Positions 5,714-10,414 of a DNA stretch of 10,414 nt are shown piece by piece. The stretch spans positions 1-10,414 of the forward strand of contig CAYIKP010000015.1 of NCBI GenBank assembly GCA_964364225.1, in the 5' to 3' direction. Source of the stretch: 12-FULL-44-12b sp964364225 (GTDB lineage Bacteria > Patescibacteriota > Minisyncoccia > Phycocordibacterales > Zambryskibacteraceae). Numbering within the stretch: position 1 is the first letter of the stretch; every line of letters begins with the position of its first letter. The translations under genes were made by a program, and so were the position numbers. The notes beneath the pieces are model-generated. The model ran no database searches. It was given only the letters and a program-made list of their open reading frames with translations, and was not told where the DNA came from.

Positions 5714-5798
5714 CGGAGGGGGAGAGATTCGAACTCTCGATACCTTTCGGTATAGTAGTTTTCAAGACTACCGCACTAGGCCTCTATGCGACCCCTCC
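5714..5798 (-). tRNA. tRNA-Ser, anticodon TGA
   Basis: The acceptor arm GGAGGGG pairs with CCCCTCC and the discriminator is G, as usual for Ser. The anticodon stem GTAGT/ACTAC encloses loop CTTGAAA, giving anticodon TGA. A long class II variable arm TATACC-GAAA-GGTAT is present, and the T-arm is GAGAG-TTCGAAT-CTCTC. The genome continues CAT instead of CCA, and that AT begins the guaC start codon. The two extra paired bases outside each end (GC...GC) could also pair in the precursor. Confidence 0.93.
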
Positions 5799-5805
5799 GC
5801 AGGGC

Positions 5806-5814
5806 ATTCTAGCA
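5806..5814 (-). promoter_or_regulatory. Extended -10 promoter for tRNA-Ser/guaC
   Basis: On the minus strand TGC-TAGAAT (5814-5806) ends 7 bases before the tRNA 5' end. A weak -35 TTGTAT lies 16 bases farther upstream (5833-5828). Transcription would start at or next to the mature tRNA end. A short palindrome TAGCA-N6-TGCTA (5810-5825) overlaps it. Confidence 0.55.
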
Positions 5815-5837
5815 AACTACTGCTATATACAAAAGAA

Positions 5838-6314
5838 TTATTTACTTATGTTTTTTAACCAACTTTTTTCTAAATAATGTTCCTCATAATGACAATTAGG
5901 ACAAATGATTTCTAAATTTTGTAAATTATTGTTATTTTTATCCCTATCTTTATGATGAACCTGTAATACTTGAGGTTTTGAATAACCACATCTTTCGCAT
6001 TTTTCCCCCCTTTCTCTCAATAGCTTGATTTTTAAAGCTCGGGTCTTTTCTGCTTTGTCTCTCGGTCTACCAATTTTATACTTAATACCGGCCCTATAAA
6101 CATTTGAACATTTCCTACTACAGGTTTTTTTATTTAATCCACCCAGTATGGGTTTTTTACAAACAACACATGGTATTTCTCTCCTGCATGAAAACCCAAA
6201 ACAAGCTCTGGAGCAAAAAACTGTTCCCTCTTTAATTTGAGATGGTCTTTTATATATTCCCTTTTCACAAACACTACATTTAGTATTTGGTTTTCTTTTA
6301 TATCGCTCTGCCAC
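5838..6314 (-). CDS. Zinc-finger HNH endonuclease
   Basis: This 158-residue nuclease has three Cys-rich modules. The first is CSVC (13-16) with FCSRAC (33-38). The second is CVVC (49-52) with CSRKC (65-69). The third is the HNH core, CERCG (106-110), LQVHHKDRDKNNNNLQNLEIICPNCH (117-142), with the catalytic-type HH and structural CxxC pairs. It would cut or nick DNA. Such genes are often free-standing mobile nucleases, and this one sits alone between tRNA-Ser and a membrane-protein gene. The start is GTG at 6314: an in-frame TGA lies directly upstream and no ATG precedes the first zinc pair. An extended -10 ends 6 bases before the GTG, suggesting a leaderless mRNA. I found no convincing flanking repeats. 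Confidence 0.85.
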   Translation of the reverse strand: MAERYKRKPNTKCSVCEKGIYKRPSQIKEGTVFCSRACFGFSCRREIPCVVCKKPILGGLNKKTCSRKCSNVYRAGIKYKIGRPRDKAEKTRALKIKLLRERGEKCERCGYSKPQVLQVHHKDRDKNNNNLQNLEIICPNCHYEEHYLEKSWLKNISK

Positions 6315-6320
6315 TCATCC

Positions 6321-6329
6321 AGTATACCA
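6321..6329 (-). promoter_or_regulatory. Extended -10 promoter for the HNH gene
   Basis: The minus strand reads TGG-TATACT, ending 6 bases before the GTG at 6314. No good -35 is visible. The spacing predicts transcription from about the start codon. Confidence 0.5.
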
Positions 6330-6335
6330 CAGGCA

Positions 6336-6572
6336 CTAAACGGCCTCGGAACTCTCAACTTTAAACTTGCGGGCCACGAAATAAAGATAGATCATCTCAG
6401 GAATACCAAAAAGATTGATAATGAGCATTGCTGTAAACCAGCCCTTATGCCCTATACGAGCCGCACTCCACAAAGCTAGGGCTTTCCAAACTAGAGACCA
6501 AATAATAATTAATATTAATAAAATGGGATGCTGGTCCGCAAAATTTTGAATGTTGGTTAAATCGTTAAACAT
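6336..6572 (-). CDS. Small membrane protein, DUF5652-like
   Basis: The 78-residue protein has two hydrophobic segments, HPILLILIIIWSLVWKALALW (about 15-35) and WFTAMLIINLFGIPEMIYLYF (about 45-65). They are linked by a basic SAARIGHKGW loop, and the C-terminal tail is charged. The ALW-xAAR-GHKGWF-LIINLFGI-E pattern resembles DUF5652, a family of unknown function I associate with CPR bacteria; no biochemical role is known. A longer frame begins at TTG 6620. The ATG at 6572 is preferred because an extended -10 ends exactly 7 bases before it. It is divergent from the next gene. Confidence 0.7.
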   Translation of the reverse strand: MFNDLTNIQNFADQHPILLILIIIWSLVWKALALWSAARIGHKGWFTAMLIINLFGIPEMIYLYFVARKFKVESSEAV

Positions 6573-6579
6573 ACCTACT

Positions 6580-6588
6580 ATAGTATCA
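6580..6588 (-). promoter_or_regulatory. Extended -10 promoter for the DUF5652-like gene
   Basis: The minus strand reads TGA-TACTAT, ending 7 bases before the ATG at 6572, so the mRNA is predicted to be leaderless. Confidence 0.5.
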
Positions 6589-6600
6589 AAGACATTGCGG

Positions 6601-6606
6601 TATAAT
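6601..6606 (+). promoter_or_regulatory. -10 hexamer for the 6614-7075 gene
   Basis: Perfect TATAAT, ending 7 bases before the ATG at 6614, predicts a leaderless mRNA. It is back to back with the minus-strand promoter at 6580-6588. Confidence 0.6.
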
Positions 6607-6613
6607 AAAAGTA

Positions 6614-7075
6614 ATGGCAAAAAAAGAACTTTTTATTGAATGGGAAACTCTAGAACATCCCATTAAAGAACGTGGCTCTGACTGGTTTATATCTGTAATA
6701 ATTGTCGCTTTTGCTGCCGCAGTTAGCGCCGTGGTTCTCCAAAACTATATGTTTGGTGTTCTTTTAATAATCGGCACCTGCGCTCTTCTTTTACATGCAG
6801 CAAAAATTCCAAAAAAAATAGACGTGAGGATTTACGAAAAAGGTATTTTAGTAGACACGATGCTTTATCCGTTTGAATCACTGCGCTCTTTCTATGTAAA
6901 TGAACATGAGGGCAGACTTTTCCTTCGTACAAAGAAACTTTTCCTACCTGTCCTTATTTTACATTTGGAGGATACTGATTTCGACGAAGTAAGGTCTGCA
7001 TTAATAAATAAAATACCAGAGGAAGAAATTGAAGAATCTTTCTGGGAAAAACTAGTAGAACATTTGGGATTTTAA
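6614..7075 (+). CDS. Two-helix membrane protein with a probable PH-like cytosolic domain
   Basis: I do not recognise a named gene. The 153-residue protein opens with a polar segment (1-23). Two adjacent hydrophobic helices follow (about 24-42 and 45-62). After them comes a soluble beta-rich stretch, KKIDVRIYEKGILVDTMLYPFESLRSFYV (67-95), then LFLRTKKLFLPVLILHLED (102-120), and an acidic helix. The order helix-helix-then-'G I L v d - y p f e s l - s F' is typical of bacterial membrane-anchored PH-like domains (bPH/DUF5673 type), which is an inference by pattern. It is transcribed alone, divergent from the DUF5652-like gene and convergent with tRNA-Arg. Confidence 0.7.
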   Translation: MAKKELFIEWETLEHPIKERGSDWFISVIIVAFAAAVSAVVLQNYMFGVLLIIGTCALLLHAAKIPKKIDVRIYEKGILVDTMLYPFESLRSFYVNEHEGRLFLRTKKLFLPVLILHLEDTDFDEVRSALINKIPEEEIEESFWEKLVEHLGF

Positions 7076-7110
7076 AAAGCCGTACTCACTAACCATCCCG
7101 TATTTACATG

Positions 7111-7125
7111 CTGGTGCTCCCAGTA
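7111..7125 (-). repeat. Duplicate of the tRNA-Arg 3' end
   Basis: These 15 bases match 7184-7198, the 3' end of the neighbouring tRNA-Arg plus its first downstream bases, at 14 of 15 positions. Read on the minus strand this copy is TACTGGGAGCACCAG, so the acceptor strand is followed by a true CCA, whereas the intact tRNA has CTA. The copies are exactly 73 bases apart. The sequence between them does not fold as a tRNA. Confidence 0.55.
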
Positions 7126-7150
7126 CATTCGTGCTGGTTCGCCCTGTTCG

Positions 7151-7178
7151 GAAATAAAACAATAAATTATTTTATTTC
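7151..7178. terminator. AT-rich hairpin between convergent genes
   Basis: GAAATAAAA (7151-7159) pairs perfectly with TTTTATTTC (7170-7178) across a 10-base loop. It lies between the + strand membrane-protein gene and the - strand tRNA-Arg, where a bidirectional terminator would be expected. The stem is AT-only apart from its closing pair, so termination strength is doubtful. The 112-base spacer 7076-7187 otherwise holds only the tRNA-end duplicate. Confidence 0.35.
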
Positions 7179-7187
7179 ACTCACTAG

Positions 7188-7259
7188 TGCTCCCAGTAGG
7201 AATCGAACCTACATTTTAACTTCCGCAAAGTCATGTCCTATCCATTGAACGATGGGAGC
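7188..7259 (-). tRNA. tRNA-Arg, anticodon read as GCG
   Basis: The acceptor arm GCTCCCA pairs with TGGGAGC and the discriminator is A. The D-stem is GTTC/GGAC. The anticodon stem TGACT/AGTTA encloses a 7-base loop TTGCGGA, which puts GCG at 34-36 (reads CGC and CGU). The variable loop is AAAT and the T-arm is GTAGG-TTCGATT-CCTAC. CCA is not encoded (CTA follows). G34 in this tRNA is unusual for bacteria, most of which use ACG edited to inosine. It lies 45 bases behind rpsT and may be co-transcribed with it. Confidence 0.85.
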
Positions 7260-7304
7260 CGTATGGACAAGCTTACAACTTAAAGCCTATTGCTTCCAGT
7301 TTGA

Positions 7305-7568
7305 TTATTGTGCTTTCTTAACTAACTTGGATAAACGAGATTTCTTTCGAGCGGCTGCATTTGGCTTTATAACCCCCTTCTTAGCCGCCTTATCTATTGC
7401 TTTTTGAACTGTCGCAAAATAACCTTTTGCCTCTTTAGTATTTTTTTCCTCTACAAGTTTTTTTAACTTTTTAACAACGGTTTTTAGTTCCGCTTGTCTG
7501 CGGTCATTGAAAACTTTTTTTCGCAAAGAGACTCTGTGGGCCTTTGCGGCTGATCTTGTGATTGGCAT
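7305..7568 (-). CDS. rpsT: 30S ribosomal protein S20
   Basis: S20 binds 16S rRNA early in small-subunit assembly. The 87-residue product, typical in length, shows the basic N-terminus MPITRSAAKAHRVSLRKKVFNDRR, the coiled Lys-rich middle, and the signature AIDKAAKKGVIKPNAAARKKSRLSKLVKKA (57-86). The ATG at 7568 has no Shine-Dalgarno. It is divergent from ruvA. A minus-strand TATAAT at 7618-7613 could serve it with a leader of roughly 40 bases; this overlaps the ruvA -10 on the other strand. Confidence 0.93.
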   Translation of the reverse strand: MPITRSAAKAHRVSLRKKVFNDRRQAELKTVVKKLKKLVEEKNTKEAKGYFATVQKAIDKAAKKGVIKPNAAARKKSRLSKLVKKAQ

Positions 7569-7608
7569 TCGGCTAATTTACGGGCAAAAGGCAAAAAAAG
7601 CAATAGCT

Positions 7609-7617
7609 TGATATTAT
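7609..7617 (+). promoter_or_regulatory. Extended -10 promoter for ruvA
   Basis: TGA-TATTAT ends 6 bases before the ruvA ATG at 7624, predicting a leaderless mRNA. The same bases read TATAAT on the minus strand (7618-7613), so ruvA and rpsT may share one divergent promoter patch. Confidence 0.55.
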
Positions 7618-7623
7618 AAGCCC

Positions 7624-8196
7624 ATGATAGGTTTTCTAGAGGGCAAGATAATAGAGAAAAGAGCTTCGCAGGTGCTCATATTGGTAAATGGGGTTGGTTA
7701 TAAGGTTTCTGTACCCCTCTCCATGATTGACTCTCTAAAAAACGGCTCTGTTGCTTCACTTTTTACATATTTAGCTGTTAGAGAAACCGCGCTGGATCTT
7801 TATGGTTTTGAAAAATCAGACGATCGTTCTCTTTTTGAGCTCCTACTAACAGTTTCTGGAATTGGTCCAAAAACAGCACTTTCTGTAATGAACACGGCAA
7901 GCAAAACTCAAATAGAAAAAGCTATCGTTGAAGAAAACCCCTCTTACCTGACCAAGGTTGCTGGCGTGGGTAAAAAATTGGCAGAAAAAATTGTTCTTGA
8001 GCTTAAGGGTAAAATCTTCGCTACAGAGCACCATGGAAAAACTGGAAATATTGAAGAAGATGTTGTTGAGGCCCTCGTATCACTTGGGTATTCTCAAAAA
8101 CAAGCGAGAGACGCGGTTCGAGATATGCCAAAAAATATAACTGGCGCTGGTGAAAAAATAAAATTTGCTTTAAAGAACCTAAACAATGCTAAATAA
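7624..8196 (+). CDS. ruvA: Holliday junction DNA helicase subunit RuvA
   Basis: RuvA binds four-way junctions as a tetramer and loads the RuvB motor for branch migration. The 190-residue protein has the three usual parts. The N-terminal OB fold is MIGFLEGKIIEK through VNGVGYKVSVP and DLYGFEKSDDRSLFELL. The paired helix-hairpin-helix motifs are VSGIGPKTALSVM (about 78-90) and VAGVGKKLAEKIVLELKGK (about 112-130). The C-terminal RuvB-contact domain is EDVVEALVSLGYSQKQARDAV (about 144-164). It is complete. The last 11 bases overlap the Mur ligase gene. RuvX is encoded elsewhere in the window, but ruvB and ruvC are not. Confidence 0.95.
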   Translation: MIGFLEGKIIEKRASQVLILVNGVGYKVSVPLSMIDSLKNGSVASLFTYLAVRETALDLYGFEKSDDRSLFELLLTVSGIGPKTALSVMNTASKTQIEKAIVEENPSYLTKVAGVGKKLAEKIVLELKGKIFATEHHGKTGNIEEDVVEALVSLGYSQKQARDAVRDMPKNITGAGEKIKFALKNLNNAK

Positions 8197-9421
8197 AGTT
8201 TTTGACACAATAAGACCACTGATACCTAAATCTGTGTTTAGTTTTTTTCAGCCTATCTATCATTATTTATTGGCTATCTCTGGAGCGATAATCTATGAGT
8301 TCCCTTCTAAAAAAATAAAAATAGTCGGTATAACTGGCACAAAGGGTAAAACCTCAACTACAGAATTTATAAACGGGATACTTGAGGCCTCTGGACAAAA
8401 AACTGCTATTTTAAATACAATTCGTTTCAAAATAGGAGAAGATTCTCGTCCAAATATGTACAAAATGTCTATGCCTGGAAGATTTTTTGTACAGAAATTT
8501 ATTTCAGATGCTACAAAAGCAGGATGTGATTGGGTAATAATGGAAGTGACATCTGAAGGTATTCGTCAATTTAGAAATTCTTTTATAAACTTTGATGTTG
8601 GAATTTTTACAGGCATTGAACCGGAACACATTGAGTCTCATGGTTCATTTGAAAACTATCTGAACGCAAAACTTAAATTTCCACAACAATTAGAGCGCTC
8701 CCCTAAACGTCCGAGAGTAATGATTTCCAATTGTGACTCCGAATATGGAGAAAAATTTTTACAATATGGTGCTGAAGAAAAAATTTCATTTCATTTGGCG
8801 GACACGAACCTTGTGCCGGAAATTCCTGGTGATTTTATGATCTTAAACGCTGGTCTTGCCGAAGCTTTTGCAAAGTCACAAAATATTTCTCATGAAATGA
8901 TTGCTTTGGGTATCGCATCAATAAAATCCATTCCGGGGCGCGTAAAATTTGTAAAAGTATCTGAAAAGCAAAACTTTGATGTGATTATTGACTATGCCCA
9001 TACTCCAGGCTCGCTTGAGGCACTCTATAAAACCTTTAATTCTAGCCATAAAATCTGTGTTCTCGGTAATACTGGGGGTGGCCGAGATACTTGGAAGCGC
9101 CCCATCATGGGCGAAATTGCTTCACGCCATTGTGATGAGGTAATACTCACAAACGAAGATCCTTACGACGAAAACCCTGAACAGATAGTAAAAGATATGG
9201 TTAAGGACATGGTGAAGAAACCTGAAATAATAATGGATAGAAGAGATGCCCTTCGGTTCGCTTTTGAAAAAGCCCAAAAGCTCTCTCAGGGTAATAAGAA
9301 CGTAACCGTTCTTATTACCGGCAAAGGTACTGACCCTTATCTAATGGAAGCAAATGGTAAAAAAACTCCGTGGGGCGATGAAAATGTTGCGCGAGAAGAA
9401 TTAGAGAAGATATTTAGCTAA
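8186..9421 (+). CDS. MurE-like Mur ligase family protein
   Basis: This is an ATP-dependent amide ligase of the peptidoglycan-precursor type. The ATP loop is GITGTKGKTSTTEF (48-61). The C-terminal part has IPGRVKFVKV (249-258), DYAHTPGSLEAL (269-280), GNTGGGRDTWKRPIMGEIA (294-312) and ITGKGTDPYLM (377-387), closest to MurE. At 411 residues it lacks most of MurE's N-terminal UDP-MurNAc-binding domain and has instead about 45 residues with a hydrophobic stretch (15-38). The DNPR motif that selects meso-diaminopimelate is replaced by NEDPYDENP (323-331). Its substrate is therefore uncertain. Related CPR genes are usually annotated as UDP-N-acetylmuramyl-tripeptide synthetase. The gene overlaps ruvA by 11 bases at the start and the convergent reverse transcriptase by 21 at the end. 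Confidence 0.82.
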   Translation: MLNKVFDTIRPLIPKSVFSFFQPIYHYLLAISGAIIYEFPSKKIKIVGITGTKGKTSTTEFINGILEASGQKTAILNTIRFKIGEDSRPNMYKMSMPGRFFVQKFISDATKAGCDWVIMEVTSEGIRQFRNSFINFDVGIFTGIEPEHIESHGSFENYLNAKLKFPQQLERSPKRPRVMISNCDSEYGEKFLQYGAEEKISFHLADTNLVPEIPGDFMILNAGLAEAFAKSQNISHEMIALGIASIKSIPGRVKFVKVSEKQNFDVIIDYAHTPGSLEALYKTFNSSHKICVLGNTGGGRDTWKRPIMGEIASRHCDEVILTNEDPYDENPEQIVKDMVKDMVKKPEIIMDRRDALRFAFEKAQKLSQGNKNVTVLITGKGTDPYLMEANGKKTPWGDENVAREELEKIFS

Positions 9422-10375
9422 TTTATAGCCATTTCCGTGTTTCAGCATACCTATATAAGACTGGATCGTGTTTGGTTTGTTGTTGGCTTCTTTTAGTCTT
9501 CTTATCATTTTGTTTTTGGTACTAGTTCTCAACACCCGATGATTAGGAAAATGTACCCAACCAGGAAAATCCACACCTGAAGCAAAAGTTTTTATAAAAA
9601 CCTTATTTGGATGAATATCTAATTTCAATTTTTCCAACAAGAACTTTTTCATGTCTAACAAAATATTTTCAAGCCAATCTTGGTCTTGAGACATGACTAC
9701 AAAATCATCGGCATAACGAATGTAATATTTAGCCCTCAATTTATGTTTAACAAACTGATCAAACTCATTCATATAAATGTTTACCAAAAGTTGAGATGCC
9801 AAATTCCCCAATGGCAAACCAATTCCTTCTCTTGTTGAAGAAAAACTATTAATAATTTTAGAGAATAACCAAATAGTATCTGAACCGGACATATGTTTAC
9901 TCAAAATTTCTAATAAAACCTTATGGTCAATTGAAGCAAAGAATTTTCGTATATCACACTTCAACACCCATATGGTTTTGGTGTGATTAGAAGAAACTTT
10001 GTAAGCAAAAGCCCGGAATTCGTTGATTGCTTTAAGAGTCCCTTTATTTAATCTGCACGAATACGAATCAGAAATAAAACGATTGTCAAAAAATGGATAA
10101 AGAATCCTATAAATAGCATGGTGAAGTAATCTGTCCCTAACACTCGCCTTATGTATATTTCTTGGTTTCGGGTCGGAAATATTAAATGCCTGATAGGGAA
10201 AGTGTTCATACTTTTTTGTCGTCAAATCATCATGAAGAGAAATTATATTTTCCATTAGGTTTAGCTCAAAACTTTGAACGTCTTTCCTAGATCTTTTTCC
10301 ATTCAAAAACTCTCTCCATGCTTCCAAGAGATTTTCAAGAGAGATGATATCCTTATATGAATGTCCGCGCCCCAT
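9401..10375 (-). CDS. Reverse transcriptase of diversity-generating retroelement type
   Basis: This RNA-dependent DNA polymerase has 324 residues, a normal length for DGR enzymes. It shows VRDRLLHHAIYRILYPFFDNRFISDSYSCR (79-108), KCDIRKFFASIDH with catalytic Asp141 (139-151), GIGLPLGNLASQLLVNIYMNEFD (184-206), IRYADDFVVM with the YADD catalytic pair (219-228), and a C-terminal SYIGMLKHGN (306-315). GNLASQ ending in SQ, in place of the QGxxxSP of group II intron enzymes, is the hallmark of DGR reverse transcriptases. There is no maturase or endonuclease domain. In DGRs the enzyme copies a template repeat with adenine mutagenesis into a variable repeat of a target gene. No template, target or avd gene is in the window; they would be expected beyond position 10414. 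The ATG at 10375 is followed by a family-like N-terminus. Confidence 0.87.
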   Translation of the reverse strand: MGRGHSYKDIISLENLLEAWREFLNGKRSRKDVQSFELNLMENIISLHDDLTTKKYEHFPYQAFNISDPKPRNIHKASVRDRLLHHAIYRILYPFFDNRFISDSYSCRLNKGTLKAINEFRAFAYKVSSNHTKTIWVLKCDIRKFFASIDHKVLLEILSKHMSGSDTIWLFSKIINSFSSTREGIGLPLGNLASQLLVNIYMNEFDQFVKHKLRAKYYIRYADDFVVMSQDQDWLENILLDMKKFLLEKLKLDIHPNKVFIKTFASGVDFPGWVHFPNHRVLRTSTKNKMIRRLKEANNKPNTIQSYIGMLKHGNGYKLAKYLL

Positions 10376-10414
10376 CTTTTTTCAAACTCACCTATTTGGG
10401 CCCGGGCGGTGGGG

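Noticed and set aside
5799..6345. Inverted or direct repeats flanking the intact HNH gene
   Set aside because: Only weak partial matches such as TATATAC and GTATACC were seen, within what AT-rich sequence gives by chance.
6573..6620. TTG start extending the DUF5652-like protein
   Set aside because: The added residues overlap two divergent promoters, and the ATG at 6572 is correctly spaced from a -10 element.
7115..7187. A second complete tRNA between the duplicated acceptor ends
   Set aside because: The spacing equals a tRNA length, but there is no matching 5' acceptor strand, and the central bases form an AT-rich hairpin with no D, anticodon or T arms.
9401..10375. Group II intron or retron origin of the reverse transcriptase
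   Set aside because: It lacks the maturase and endonuclease domains and the QGxxxSP motif of group II enzymes. The SQ ending of GNLASQ fits DGR enzymes better.
1..10414. CRISPR array, rRNA genes or a DGR template/variable repeat pair
   Set aside because: No regularly spaced repeats, no rRNA segments and no pair of roughly 100-bp adenine-biased repeats were seen by eye in the window.

Overview
The window looks like a piece of a Patescibacteria (candidate phyla radiation) chromosome, most likely of the Parcubacteria lineage. The DNA is AT-rich and densely packed with small or overlapping genes. Almost no gene has a Shine-Dalgarno sequence. Ribosomal protein L19 carries N- and C-terminal extensions, and short proteins of CPR type (a DUF5652-like membrane protein, zinc-ribbon HNH proteins, a single-domain GIY-YIG protein, a short MurE-like ligase) sit between universal housekeeping genes. 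The taxonomic call is an inference from gene content and style.

Layout. 1-161: intergenic leader with two hairpins. 162-2009 (+): operon uppS, an RluA-type pseudouridine synthase, and rplS, each overlapping the next. 2022-2490 (+): tRNA-Leu(GAG), a decayed HNH endonuclease gene, tRNA-Arg(TCT). 2533-4671 (-): operon of a small acidic protein, a GIY-YIG gene, ruvX, a stand-alone tRNA-binding (Trbp111/MetRS-C-like) protein and an endonuclease/exonuclease/phosphatase-family protein. 4690-5798 (-): tRNA-Ser(TGA) followed after one base by guaC (GMP reductase). 5838-6314 (-): zinc-finger HNH endonuclease. 6336-7075: divergent pair of small membrane proteins. 7076-7187: convergent spacer with an AT-rich hairpin and a duplicated tRNA 3' end. 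7188-7568 (-): tRNA-Arg (anticodon read as GCG) behind rpsT. 7624-9421 (+): ruvA and a MurE-like Mur ligase, overlapping. 9401-10375 (-): a reverse transcriptase of diversity-generating retroelement (DGR) type, cut off from its expected template region by the window edge.

The most unusual structure is at 4159-4489. The GIY-YIG gene is bracketed by imperfect 21/22-base inverted repeats, and these are flanked by a perfect 6-base direct repeat (AATCAT on the + strand). Removing the 319-base element and one repeat copy on paper fuses the upstream gene to ruvX through a clean ATGA stop/start overlap. The element therefore appears to have inserted precisely into that overlap, and the GIY-YIG gene takes its stop codon from the duplicated target. 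This fits a minimal one-gene mobile element. I do not recognise it as a named family.

A second theme is transcription and translation style. Several genes have a -10 hexamer, often of extended TGn type, 6-7 bases before the start codon, which implies leaderless mRNAs. guaC starts one base after the mature 3' end of tRNA-Ser, so tRNA processing alone would give it a leaderless message. The housekeeping genes cover cell-wall lipid carrier and peptidoglycan synthesis (uppS, MurE-like), ribosome and rRNA or tRNA function (rplS, rpsT, RluA-type, four tRNAs), recombination (ruvA, ruvX) and purine interconversion (guaC). Three nuclease-type inserts and the reverse transcriptase are accessory.
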